Notes under the pieces: generated by a model
What the model saw: the letters and a program-made list of their open reading frames with translations, nothing else
The model's database searches: none
What the model was told of the DNA's origin: nothing
Shown here: in pieces, positions 35,712-44,200 of the stretch
How the letters are laid out: every line of letters starts with the position of its first letter
Numbering within the stretch: the stretch's first letter is position 1
Assembly: GCA_017792425.1 (NCBI GenBank)
Contig: CP051233.1
Coordinates: forward strand, 585,457-649,456
Origin: Thalassovita sp.
GTDB taxonomy: Bacteria > Pseudomonadota > Alphaproteobacteria > Rhodobacterales > Rhodobacteraceae
Length of the DNA stretch: 64,000 bases
Direction of reading: 5' to 3'
Position numbers and translations under genes: made by a program

Positions 35712-36254
35712 ATGAAAATTGAACAAATCCACCACGTCGCCTATCGCTGCAAAGACGCGAAGGAAACCGTAGAATGGTACCGCGACATGTTGAACATGGA
35801 TTTCGTCCTTGCGATTGCAGAGGACCACGTACCGTCCACCCACGAACCGGATCCCTACATGCACATCTTCATGGATGCGGGGAATGGCAACGTGCTGGCG
35901 TTTTTTGAACTGCCGACCAAGCCGGAAATGGGCCGCGACCCGAACACCCCGATCTGGGTGCAGCACATCGCCTTCAAGGTGAAGGACCGTGACGAGCTGA
36001 TCAAGTTCAAGGAACACCTCGAGTCCAAGGGCGTAGAGGTTCTGGGCGTCACCGATCACTCGATCTTCCATTCGATCTATTTCTTTGACCCCAATGGTCA
36101 CCGCGTAGAGCTGGCCTGCCCGGACCCCGCAGAAGAAGAGATGCTGAAGCGTCTGGATTCCGTGAAATGGGACATGCTGGAAGAATGGTCCAAGACCAAG
36201 AAAGCACCCAAACATGCCGAATGGATGCACGCAAAAGAACTGAAGAACGTCTGA
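35712..36254 (+). CDS. VOC-family (glyoxalase/dioxygenase fold) protein
   Basis: This 180-aa protein has two betaalphabetabetabeta units: IHHVAYRCKDAKETVEWYRDMLNMDF and WVQHIAFKVKDRDELIKFKEHL, then SIYFFDPNGHRVELAC. Metal ligands of the fold (His near 7-8, His near 92-ish in VQHIAF, Glu in VELAC) are present, so it can bind a divalent metal. A charged C-terminal helix of about 40 residues is extra. Such proteins include methylmalonyl-CoA epimerase, glyoxalase I and ring-cleavage enzymes; I cannot decide between them. AGGAGA lies upstream. Its own regulated-looking promoter suggests inducible expression. Confidence 0.85.
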   Translation: MKIEQIHHVAYRCKDAKETVEWYRDMLNMDFVLAIAEDHVPSTHEPDPYMHIFMDAGNGNVLAFFELPTKPEMGRDPNTPIWVQHIAFKVKDRDELIKFKEHLESKGVEVLGVTDHSIFHSIYFFDPNGHRVELACPDPAEEEMLKRLDSVKWDMLEEWSKTKKAPKHAEWMHAKELKNV

Positions 36255-36282
36255 ACGGGGCGTGGCCGCGCGATGCGGCCCG

Positions 36283-38628
36283 CTATCCTTCGCCGTAAGG
36301 CACCCAGATGGTTTTCACTTCGGTCGCGGCTTCCAGGAAGTCGCGGCCTTCGCTTTGCGCAGCAAACCAGTCACGCGCATGGCCGTTGTTGACCCAGGTG
36401 CGTTTCAGGTTTCCGGCGCTTTCCCGTTCGATCATCCCCGACAGTTCGGACGAAGAAAAACTCCAGACCGCGTCCACGTCCATATGTTGGGCCAGTGTTT
36501 TCGCCAGATCCCCGTGCGGCCCCGTCAGGATGTTGACGACCCCCCCCGGCAGGTCCGACGTATCCAGAACCTGATAGAAATCGGTGGCCGACAGAGGGAA
36601 CGCCTCGCTTGCCACCAGAACCACGCGGTTGCCCATCGCGATCGCCGGCGCCATCACCGAGACCAGCCCCAGCAGCGGCGCTTCGTCCGGACAGATCGCC
36701 CCGATAACGCCCACCGGTTCACGCATCGCCAGCGCCACCCCGCGGATCGGCACGGATTTCACCGCCCCGTCGAACTTGTCTGCCCAGGCCGCATAGCTGA
36801 ACAGGCGGCTGATCGCGGCATCCACTTCCTTTGCACCGGACCGTCCACCGACCATCGAGTCAATTCGCTTGGCGAATTCCTCGGAGCGGGCATTCAGGTT
36901 TTCCGCGATATAGAACAGGATTTGCGCGCGCAAGTGTGCGGTGGATTTGGCCCAGCCCGACGCCCCGCGCGCGGCCTCTACCGCGTTGCGCACGTCCTTG
37001 CGGCTGGCAATCGGCACCTGCCCCAACTGCTTGCCGGGCCTGCTATAGACGGGTTTGGAATATCCGCCATCAGGGCGCGCCTGCTTGCCGCCGATGTACA
37101 GCTTTGGTGTCCGATCCAGCCCGTCGCTGACACCATCGCCTTCATAGGGTGACAAGACCGCCAAGGGTTTGGTCTTGCCCTTGGGCTTGGTGTAGGCGTG
37201 CAGCCCTTCCCAGCCGCCTTCGCGCCCGAACCCGCTTTCGCGCATTCCTCCGAATCCAGCTGCGGCATCGAACAGGTTGGTCGCATTCACCCAAACCACC
37301 CCCGCGGCCAGTTTCGGCGCGATGTCCAGGGCAAGGTTCACGTTCTCTGTCCAGACCGTCGCCGCCAGTCCATAGCGCGTGTTGTTGGCCAGTTGCGCCG
37401 CCTCTGCCGGGGTACGGAAGGTGGTGGAAACCAACACAGGGCCAAAGATTTCCTCTTGCATCAGGCGGTGGGACGGTTCCAACCCGGTGATCAATGTCGG
37501 CGGGTAATAACACCCCTCTGCAGGAAGCTGGGCATTGACTTGGAAGGTTTGGCCGGCGGTGTTGCTGTCCACCATGTCGGTGATCGCCTGCAACTGAACC
37601 GGGTCTACGATGGCGCCCACGTCTATACATTTGTCCAGCGGGTTGCCGATGCGCAGGGTTTGCATCCGCGCCCGCAGCTTTTCATGGAACCGCTCGGCGA
37701 TACCTTCATGCACCAGCAGGCGCGACCCGGCACAGCATACCTGCCCTTGATTGAACCAAATCGCATCCACCAGCCCTTCGATGGCTGAATCCAGGTCCGC
37801 ATCGTCAAACACGATGTAGGGAGATTTCCCGCCCAGTTCCAAGGTCAGGGCCTTGTTGCTGCCTGCAGTGGCCTGCCGGATCCTGCGGCCAACCTCGGTT
37901 GATCCGGTAAAGGCGATTTTGTCGACCCCGGGGTGCGATACGATCATTTCCCCCACCGCACCATCGCCAGTGACAATGTTCACGACGCCTTTGGGCAATC
38001 CCGCCTGACGGCAGATGTCTGCGAACAACAGCGCGGTCAGTGACGTGTATTCCGCCGGTTTCAGTACCACCGTGTTGCCCGTCGCCAATGCAGGTGCGAT
38101 TTTCCACGCCAGCATCAGTAGCGGAAAGTTCCACGGGATGATCTGTCCGCAAACACCGATCGGCTCGCGCTCCGGTAGTTCCGCATCCATCAACTGGGCC
38201 ATGCCCGCGTGGTAATAGAAATGCCGCTGCGCCAGCGGGATGTCGATGTCGCGGCTTTCCCGGATGGGCTTGCCATTGTCCAGTGTTTCCAGAACGGCGA
38301 ACAGGCGGGCGTGTTTTTGCAACAGACGCGCCAGTGCATACAGATGCCGCGCGCGCGCGTGCCCGCCCAGCCTGGCCCATTTCGGCTGTGCCTTGCGGGC
38401 GGCCTCTACCGCTGCATCCACATCGGCTTGGGTGGCCTGGGTCAGCGTGGCCAGTGTTTCGCCGTTCGCGGGGTTTTTCGACAGGAACCCTGCGCCGGGG
38501 GCGGTGAATGCCCCGTTGATGAAATGGCCGAACCTGTCGCCCTGATCCACCAGCCAAGCCAGCGCCTCGGCGGCGGTTTCCGGGGCGGGGCCATAGTCCA
38601 TGCTTTCGAAAATTTCTTTGACAGTCAT
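36283..38628 (-). CDS. Double-domain aldehyde dehydrogenase, ALDH16 type
   Basis: This 781-aa protein holds two ALDH domains. The first (about 20-480) has Asn167 (PWNFPL), Glu264 (LELGGKSP) and the catalytic cysteine at 298/299 (NQGQVCCAG), so it should oxidise aldehydes with NAD(P). The second (about 500-781) has ALDH-like stretches (PVGVIGAICPDEAPLLGLVS, NRVVLVASEAFPLSATDF, LPGGVVNILTG) but is shortened and lacks the catalytic Cys. That layout is ALDH16; bacterial members keep the active cysteine whereas the vertebrate protein has lost it. deoC lies 3 nt upstream on the same strand; acetaldehyde, a DeoC product, is a plausible substrate. Confidence 0.9.
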   Translation of the reverse strand: MTVKEIFESMDYGPAPETAAEALAWLVDQGDRFGHFINGAFTAPGAGFLSKNPANGETLATLTQATQADVDAAVEAARKAQPKWARLGGHARARHLYALARLLQKHARLFAVLETLDNGKPIRESRDIDIPLAQRHFYYHAGMAQLMDAELPEREPIGVCGQIIPWNFPLLMLAWKIAPALATGNTVVLKPAEYTSLTALLFADICRQAGLPKGVVNIVTGDGAVGEMIVSHPGVDKIAFTGSTEVGRRIRQATAGSNKALTLELGGKSPYIVFDDADLDSAIEGLVDAIWFNQGQVCCAGSRLLVHEGIAERFHEKLRARMQTLRIGNPLDKCIDVGAIVDPVQLQAITDMVDSNTAGQTFQVNAQLPAEGCYYPPTLITGLEPSHRLMQEEIFGPVLVSTTFRTPAEAAQLANNTRYGLAATVWTENVNLALDIAPKLAAGVVWVNATNLFDAAAGFGGMRESGFGREGGWEGLHAYTKPKGKTKPLAVLSPYEGDGVSDGLDRTPKLYIGGKQARPDGGYSKPVYSRPGKQLGQVPIASRKDVRNAVEAARGASGWAKSTAHLRAQILFYIAENLNARSEEFAKRIDSMVGGRSGAKEVDAAISRLFSYAAWADKFDGAVKSVPIRGVALAMREPVGVIGAICPDEAPLLGLVSVMAPAIAMGNRVVLVASEAFPLSATDFYQVLDTSDLPGGVVNILTGPHGDLAKTLAQHMDVDAVWSFSSSELSGMIERESAGNLKRTWVNNGHARDWFAAQSEGRDFLEAATEVKTIWVPYGEG

Positions 38629-38631
38629 ATG

Positions 38632-39621
38632 TTAGCCCATCGGATGGCGGTAAGAGGCAGAGTAGGCGCCGGTCACGTAGTGTTCTAACTGGCGTTCGAT
38701 GTCCCCCAGCAAAGAGGAGGCCCCAAAGCGGAACAGGTCTGGCTGCAGCCAGCGATTGCCCAGTTCTTCCTTGATAAGGGACAGGTAAACCAGTGCGTCC
38801 TTTGCCTTGGAAATCCCGCCCGCCGGTTTGTAGCCGACGCGATAGCCGGTGCGATCACAATAGTCCCGAATGGCGCGGATCATCACAAGGGATACGGGCA
38901 GGGTGGCGTTAACGCTTTCCTTGCCGGTAGAGGTCTTGATGAAATCCGCACCCGCCATCATGCACACCAGCGATGCGCGGGCGACGTTGCGCAGACTGCC
39001 CAGTTCGCCGGTGGCAAGGATCGCCTTTACATGGGCATCGCCGCAGGCATCGCGGAAGGTGCGCATTTCGTCGTAGAGCGCCTGCCAGTTGCCTGCCAGC
39101 GCATGACGCCGGGAAATCACGATGTCGATTTCCCGCGCCCCGGCCTTTACGCTTTCGCCGATTTCGGCCGCCCGCAGATGGAAAGGCGACAGGCCAGCCG
39201 GAAAGCCCGTGGAAACTGCGGCAACGGGGATGCCAGACCCGTGCAACGCCTGGACGGCAGGGGCGATCATATCGTGGTAGACGCAGACCGCGCCAACGGT
39301 CAGGCCCTGCATCCCCAGCGTTTCCAGCAGGTCAGCCCGCACCGGTTGCCGCGCCTTGGCGCACAGGCGCTGAACCCTGCCCGCTGTGTCGTCCCCGGAC
39401 AGGGTGGTCAGGTCGATGCAGGTGATCGCCTTGCACAGCCATGCGGCCTGAAAGTCCTTCTTCACGCTGCGCCGGCCGGGCAGGGTGGCCGCACGGCGTT
39501 CTATGGCCGAGGTATTGGCCTGTGCCGCCAATACCCAATCCAGATCCAGATCCATCCCCGAGTTGCGGGGGTCGGTCACTTGCGGCAGGTGGGTTTCAAC
39601 GTGTCGGGTGTCGGTTTGCAC
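38632..39621 (-). CDS. deoC: Deoxyribose-phosphate aldolase
   Basis: This 329-aa class I aldolase splits 2-deoxyribose 5-phosphate into glyceraldehyde 3-phosphate and acetaldehyde. The Schiff-base lysine is in ADFIKTSTGK and the second lysine in RVGYKPAGGIS. The GTG at 39621 is selected over an upstream frame because AAGGGAGG lies just before it. The N-terminal 60 residues are longer than in E. coli DeoC and resemble the eukaryotic-type enzyme. The ALDH16 gene starts 3 nt after the stop, giving a two-step pathway deoxyribose phosphate to acetate. Confidence 0.95.
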   Translation of the reverse strand: MQTDTRHVETHLPQVTDPRNSGMDLDLDWVLAAQANTSAIERRAATLPGRRSVKKDFQAAWLCKAITCIDLTTLSGDDTAGRVQRLCAKARQPVRADLLETLGMQGLTVGAVCVYHDMIAPAVQALHGSGIPVAAVSTGFPAGLSPFHLRAAEIGESVKAGAREIDIVISRRHALAGNWQALYDEMRTFRDACGDAHVKAILATGELGSLRNVARASLVCMMAGADFIKTSTGKESVNATLPVSLVMIRAIRDYCDRTGYRVGYKPAGGISKAKDALVYLSLIKEELGNRWLQPDLFRFGASSLLGDIERQLEHYVTGAYSASYRHPMG

Positions 39622-39693
39622 CGCGCCCTCCCTTGGTGGTTTTGGTGGCAGGGTGACACGCACCCGGTGCGATTGGCAAGCATAGGCGTGACG

Positions 39694-40395
39694 TCAGCCC
39701 AGATGGCTGCGCAATGCGGCCAACCCGTCCGGGGTGGTGTCCCGTACCGTGATCGCGGGCACGCCTTGCGACGCCAGCCCAGTTGCATAGGCGTTTGCCA
39801 ACGCCACCGGCCCGATCACCGCTACCTGCTGACCCAACCACCATGCACGCGCCGCGCCCAGTTCAGCCCCGATCAGGTGGCCGGTAATTGCCTCTGGGTT
39901 GGCTTCGGACAGGGCCAGATGCGCGGCCAGCCGTTCGGGACGCGACAGCGTTTCCAGCAGTGCGGGCTGATCTGCCTGCGACGGGGCCTGCAACGCATCA
40001 ATCAGGCGGGGGGTCAGAAAGGTTTGCAGGCCAACCAGTTCGGCTGCGCTGATCAGGCACCAGTGGCTGTGACGTGCATCCAACAGCACCACGACCCCGT
40101 CCCAGTCGGGATGCTGCGCCTGATACCCCGCCAGTTGCAGTCGTTGCGCGACAGACAAGCGCGCCGGCGGATTTTCCTGCGCCAGATCGAGAAGGGGCAG
40201 GGCATCCGGCAACAGTTTGGCGGGCAATGCCTGTGCGTGCCGAGAGGCTGGAACAGCCAGAACATCATCCGCGTCCAGTTGCGCCAAGATGTCATCGGCA
40301 GTCAACCCAGTGGCCGGCGATCGGGCTTTGCCATCCCGAAAGACCCAGCCCCGAACGCCGTCCTGATCCTCGATCATGCCAATCCACTCACCCAT
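39694..40395 (-). CDS. Degenerate 2-dehydro-3-deoxygalactonokinase (DgoK)-like protein
   Basis: This 233-aa protein (246 if the GTG at 40434 overlapping the SulP stop is used) follows the DgoK order in diluted form: an opening strand WIGMIEDQDGVRGWVF where true kinases have a WGTT-type phosphate loop, a middle LLDARHSHWCLISAAELVGLQTF where DgoK has GTHSKW, and a C-terminal GHLIGAELGAARAWWLGQQVAVIG. The phosphate-binding glycine/threonine motif is missing, so activity as a sugar-acid kinase is doubtful. It sits after SulP and 72 nt before deoC. Family call from pattern memory only. Confidence 0.5.
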   Translation of the reverse strand: MGEWIGMIEDQDGVRGWVFRDGKARSPATGLTADDILAQLDADDVLAVPASRHAQALPAKLLPDALPLLDLAQENPPARLSVAQRLQLAGYQAQHPDWDGVVVLLDARHSHWCLISAAELVGLQTFLTPRLIDALQAPSQADQPALLETLSRPERLAAHLALSEANPEAITGHLIGAELGAARAWWLGQQVAVIGPVALANAYATGLASQGVPAITVRDTTPDGLAALRSHLG

Positions 40396-40430
40396 GCGTT
40401 GCTGATAGGCGTCGCCGTGGCGGGCGTCAA

Positions 40431-42182
40431 TCACTGGGCGGCAACGGGCGCGGGGCGGGTCAGTTTGGCCACGGCGTCATATTGCGCCAGGAATACCTCT
40501 CCGCTCAACTCCTGCAGGAAATGGCTGCGTTTCAGGCGGTCCATGACGGGGCCTTTGACCTCTGTCAGGTGCAGCTTGATTCCCAGTTCGTTCAGGCGGC
40601 GGTTGATCTCTTCCAGGCTTTCCAGTGCGGACATGTCGATTTCATTCACGGCCGAGCACATCAGCACCACATGTTTGATCGGTTGATCGCAGGCGATGCG
40701 GTTGTAGATATAGTCCTCAAGGAACCGGGCGTTGGCGAAATACAGGCTTTCATCAATTCGCAAGGTCACCAGTTCCGGGTGGGTTTTCACCTTGTGACGG
40801 TGGATATTGCGGAAATGTTGGGTGCCGGGGACAAGTCCCACCTCGGCCACATGCGGGCGCGAGGTCTTGTATAGAAACAGCCCGATGGACAGGATCACCC
40901 CCGCCGACACGCCGGTTTCCACCCCGAACAGTAAGGTCAGCAGGATCGTCGCCGCCACGGCGGTGAAGTCAACGCGCGAATATCCCCATGTCTTTTTCAG
41001 GATCGAGAAATCGACAAGGCTGAGTACCGCGACGATGATCGTCGCCGCCAGCGTCGCCTTGGGCAGAAAATACAGTAGCGGGGTCAGCAGCAGCGCCGCC
41101 AGCAGGATGCCTATGGCCGTGAACGCGCCCGCCGCGGGGGTTTCCGCCCCGGCATCGAAATTCACCACCGACCGCGCGAACCCGCCCGTCACCGGGTATC
41201 CACCTGAAATGGCCGAGGCGATATTCGAAGCCCCAAGCCCCACCAGTTCCTGGTCTGGCACGATGCGCTGGCGTTTCTTGGCGGCCAGGGTCTGGGCGAC
41301 GGACACGGATTCTACGAACCCGATGACGGAGATCAGCAGCGCCGACATCAATAGTGACGACCACAAATTCGCGTCGAACGAAGGCAGGCCCAAGGGCGGC
41401 AGACCCATGGGCACCTGGCCCACGATCTTGACCCCGTGTTGGTCCAGGCTGAACACCCAGGCAAACAGCGTGGTCACAAGTACAGCTCCGACCGGTCCGG
41501 CCTTGGCCAAAATGTCAGATAGTCGGGGGGACAGCCCCTTGGACAACAGCAGTGGTTTCAGCCCTTTGCGGACCCAGAACAGGAATCCGGTGGCGATCAG
41601 CCCGATCAGCAGCGTGACCGGGTTGGTCTGTGACAGATGTCCGTACAAAGAGGACAGCAGGGACGGCAGGCTGTGGCCGTTCGCTTCGATCCCCAGCAGG
41701 TGTTTCAACTGAGAGGTGGCGATCAGCACGCCCGAAGCGGTGATGAACCCGGCGATTACCGGGTGGGACAGGAAGTTGGCCAGAAACCCCAGCCGGAATA
41801 TTCCCATCGCCAGCAGGATCAGCCCGGACAAGAACGCCAGGGTGATCGCTGCCGCCACGTATTCCGCCGTTCCTTGCAGGGCCAGATTTCCAACCGCGGC
41901 GGCGGTCATCAGCGACACCACCGCCACCGGACCCACCGCCAACGCACGTGAGGTGCCGAACACCGCATAGGCCACCAGCGGCAGGATAGAGGCGTAAAGC
42001 CCCATTTCCGCCGGCAACCCCGCCAGCAACGCATAGGCCAGCGACTGCGGGATCAGCATGATCGTCACGATCACCGCCGCCACCAGATCGCTGGTCAGGG
42101 TGTCTTTGTCATAGGTTCTGGACCATTGCAGGATCGGAAGGTGGCGTTCCAAGGATTTACGGGTCGGTTTGGGAAAACGCAT
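40431..42182 (-). CDS. SulP-family anion transporter with STAS domain
   Basis: This is a 583-aa inner-membrane transporter. The opening WSRTYDKDTLTSDLVAAVIVTIMLIPQSLAYALLAGLPAEMGLYASILP is the SulP signature; 10-14 membrane segments follow to about 415, then a cytoplasmic STAS domain (about 445-565) with HVVLMCSAVNEIDMSALESLEEI. SulP proteins carry sulfate, bicarbonate or other anions. It follows the SQR gene by 62 nt, and sulfide oxidation could supply or require the transported sulfur anion; bicarbonate transport is the alternative. Confidence 0.92.
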   Translation of the reverse strand: MRFPKPTRKSLERHLPILQWSRTYDKDTLTSDLVAAVIVTIMLIPQSLAYALLAGLPAEMGLYASILPLVAYAVFGTSRALAVGPVAVVSLMTAAAVGNLALQGTAEYVAAAITLAFLSGLILLAMGIFRLGFLANFLSHPVIAGFITASGVLIATSQLKHLLGIEANGHSLPSLLSSLYGHLSQTNPVTLLIGLIATGFLFWVRKGLKPLLLSKGLSPRLSDILAKAGPVGAVLVTTLFAWVFSLDQHGVKIVGQVPMGLPPLGLPSFDANLWSSLLMSALLISVIGFVESVSVAQTLAAKKRQRIVPDQELVGLGASNIASAISGGYPVTGGFARSVVNFDAGAETPAAGAFTAIGILLAALLLTPLLYFLPKATLAATIIVAVLSLVDFSILKKTWGYSRVDFTAVAATILLTLLFGVETGVSAGVILSIGLFLYKTSRPHVAEVGLVPGTQHFRNIHRHKVKTHPELVTLRIDESLYFANARFLEDYIYNRIACDQPIKHVVLMCSAVNEIDMSALESLEEINRRLNELGIKLHLTEVKGPVMDRLKRSHFLQELSGEVFLAQYDAVAKLTRPAPVAAQ

Positions 42183-42244
42183 CGGGCCTTGGTTCCTTGG
42201 AAACGGGACGGACAGGATTGGCCCGTCCCAGGTGTTTGGGAGGT

Positions 42245-43918
42245 CTACTTGACCGAAATTTTTTCAGGCTTGGCCAGCCATTCCTTGCCGCGCAACATCG
42301 CCTTCCAGTAGACGGGTGGCAGGATCTGTTCCTTCAGCAGCCAAGCCAGTTTGCTGGGTTTCGTGCCGTCGATGACCCAGTTCGGGAAGGTTGGCAGCAA
42401 AGTGCCGCCATAGCCAAATTCCGCCAGAACGATCTTGCCGCGTTCCACGGTCAGTGGGCAGGAACCATAGCCGTTGTAGATGGCGGTGGGGGATTTTCCG
42501 TTAATGTCATCCACCAAATTCTCTGCAATAATAGGGGCTTGCATGCGGGCTGCGGCGGCGGTTTTGGCGTTGGGGGCGTTCATCACGTCGCCCAGCGACC
42601 AGACGTTAACGAATTCCGTGTGGCGCAGCGTCGATTGGTCCACGTCAACCCAGCCTGCCGAATCAGCCAGGGGGGAGACACGGATGAAGTCCGGCGCGGT
42701 CTGGGGCGGGCAGACGTGCAGCATGTCGAACTCGGTCTCGATCCGTTCCACCGGGGCGTCGGGTCTGGAGACGTCGAACCAAGCTTTCCTTGCGGGTCCG
42801 TCCACTGCGACAAGGTTGTGAAAGAAGTTCAGCTTGGCGTCGTACTTCTTTACGTATTCTTCCAGTGCGGGGACATAGTCCTTGATCCCGAACAGGACAC
42901 CACCGGCATTCATGAAGTTGATGTCGATGTTGTTCAGCACCCCGGATCTGAACCAGTGATCGCCGGACAGGTACATCACCTTTTGCGGGGCGCCGGCGCA
43001 TTTGATCGGCATCGGAGGCTGTGTGAACAGGGCGCGGCCCTTGCGCATCCCTTTGACCAGTTCCCAGGTATAGGGCGCCAGATCGTAACGGTAGTTCGAG
43101 GTGACGCCGTTCTTGCCCAGCGTTTCCACCAGCCCGTCCACCTTGTTCCAATCCAGTTTCAGACCGGGACAGACCACCAGACGGTCGTATTTCACCACGC
43201 GGCAGCCATCCAGGATGACGGCGTTGTCCTTGGGTTCAAAGGCCGCGACTGCGGATTTGATCCAGTGGACGCCCTGCGGGATCAGGCTGCCCATCGTCTT
43301 GGCGGTGGTCTGGGCCTCGAATATGCCGGCCCCGACCATCGTCCAGCCGGGCTGATAATAGTGGATGTCCGCCGGGTCCAGTACGGCGATGTCCAGATCG
43401 GGCTTGCGCGCCTTGATGGAGGAAGCCACTGCGATACCTGCCGCCCCGCCGCCGACGATCACCACGTCAAACCGCGCATCGCCCGTATCCGTTGGGGTTT
43501 TGCCGCCATTGACGATGCGGCGCACGACCCCTGCCATGTCATAACCGGCCGCCTTGGTGGCGGACAGGATATCGGCAACAGGCCTGGATTTGGCCACCGA
43601 CAGCGACCACAGGGTGGCCGAGCGCGTGCCGGTCCGGCAATAGGCCAGCGTCGGCCCCGGCAGTTCCATCAGCGCTTTGCCGAAATCGTCTGCGTCCTGA
43701 TCCTGCACCTTGCCTGCGACGATCGGCAGATAGCGCGTTTGCAGCCCCGCTGACAGGGCGGCGGCGTCGATTTCCTCGAACGTGGGCTGGTCGGCGGCTT
43801 CGCCATCGGGGCGGTTGCAGATGATCGAGCGGAAGCCCATCCCGACCAGCGTGGCAATGTCGCCGGGCAGGATCTGGGCGGCGACCGAGATTTCTTCAGA
43901 GATCTTCTTGGGGTCCAT
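42245..43918 (-). CDS. DUF442 phosphatase-like / sulfide:quinone oxidoreductase fusion
   Basis: This is a 557-aa two-domain protein. Residues 1-135 form a DUF442 (BLH-like, dual-specificity-phosphatase fold) domain with CRTGTRS, nucleophile Cys94, often a sulfur-transfer or persulfide-handling module. From 150 it is an FAD oxidoreductase of the mitochondrial-like SQR type: VIVGGGAAGIA (154-164), PIKCAGAPQKVMYL with Cys307, HVCPPQTAPD with Cys403, YGSCPLTVERGK and a C-terminal PPVYWKAMLRGKEW membrane-binding helix. The position that in my memory of human SQOR is the second redox Cys (GDCTNLP) is Val445 here. It follows the DUF2892 gene and precedes SulP. Predicted job: sulfide oxidation to persulfide with electrons to ubiquinone. 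Confidence 0.9.
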   Translation of the reverse strand: MDPKKISEEISVAAQILPGDIATLVGMGFRSIICNRPDGEAADQPTFEEIDAAALSAGLQTRYLPIVAGKVQDQDADDFGKALMELPGPTLAYCRTGTRSATLWSLSVAKSRPVADILSATKAAGYDMAGVVRRIVNGGKTPTDTGDARFDVVIVGGGAAGIAVASSIKARKPDLDIAVLDPADIHYYQPGWTMVGAGIFEAQTTAKTMGSLIPQGVHWIKSAVAAFEPKDNAVILDGCRVVKYDRLVVCPGLKLDWNKVDGLVETLGKNGVTSNYRYDLAPYTWELVKGMRKGRALFTQPPMPIKCAGAPQKVMYLSGDHWFRSGVLNNIDINFMNAGGVLFGIKDYVPALEEYVKKYDAKLNFFHNLVAVDGPARKAWFDVSRPDAPVERIETEFDMLHVCPPQTAPDFIRVSPLADSAGWVDVDQSTLRHTEFVNVWSLGDVMNAPNAKTAAAARMQAPIIAENLVDDINGKSPTAIYNGYGSCPLTVERGKIVLAEFGYGGTLLPTFPNWVIDGTKPSKLAWLLKEQILPPVYWKAMLRGKEWLAKPEKISVK

Positions 43919-43936
43919 GGCGGTGTCCTTGTTGGG

Positions 43937-44149
43937 CTACAGACGGCAGGTGTTCAGGCCAAGAATGCGATAAACAGGGCAGAATCGAAAGCTGGAGGTC
44001 AGCGCCAGCCCCCCGCCGATTGCCGCAGTCCCGTATTTGACCGCGTCGAGTTGCCAGACATCCCAGCCCGAGGCGAAGGGCAGAAGGAACAGCCCGACAC
44101 CCGCGATCAGGCGCAGCAGTCGGTCCAGATTACCTAGGTTACAGTTCAT
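43937..44149 (-). CDS. DUF2892 (YgaP-type) small membrane protein
   Basis: This is a 70-aa protein with two hydrophobic segments (LLRLIAGVGLFLLPFASGW and YGTAAIGGGLALTSSF), a short N-terminus beginning MNCNLGNLDRLLR and the C-terminal CPVYRILGLNTCR motif typical of DUF2892. In other bacteria this domain forms the membrane half of rhodanese YgaP, and it often accompanies sulfide-oxidation genes. The ATG at 44149 has GGAGGCAAC upstream; the frame further upstream is noise. It is the first gene after a strong promoter, 18 nt before SQR. Confidence 0.9.
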   Translation of the reverse strand: MNCNLGNLDRLLRLIAGVGLFLLPFASGWDVWQLDAVKYGTAAIGGGLALTSSFRFCPVYRILGLNTCRL

Positions 44150-44171
44150 GTTGCCTCCGGGCTTCGTGAAC

Positions 44172-44200
44172 GTATTAAGTAAATAGAATGTATTATTCAA
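44172..44200 (-). promoter_or_regulatory. Promoter and putative operator of the sulfide cluster
   Basis: Read on the minus strand: -35 TTGAAT, 17-nt spacer, -10 TAATAC, 22 nt before the DUF2892 start. The palindrome GAAT-N5-ATTC (44186-44198) covers the -35 box and early spacer. ArsR-type persulfide sensors (BigR/SqrR) bind AT-rich ATTC/GAAT palindromes, so this is a reasonable operator candidate; no such regulator gene is in the window. Confidence 0.55.

Noticed and set aside
36283..38628. The double ALDH read as a fusion of two genes through a sequencing error.
   Set aside because: A shortened, cysteine-free second domain in one uninterrupted frame is the normal ALDH16 architecture.
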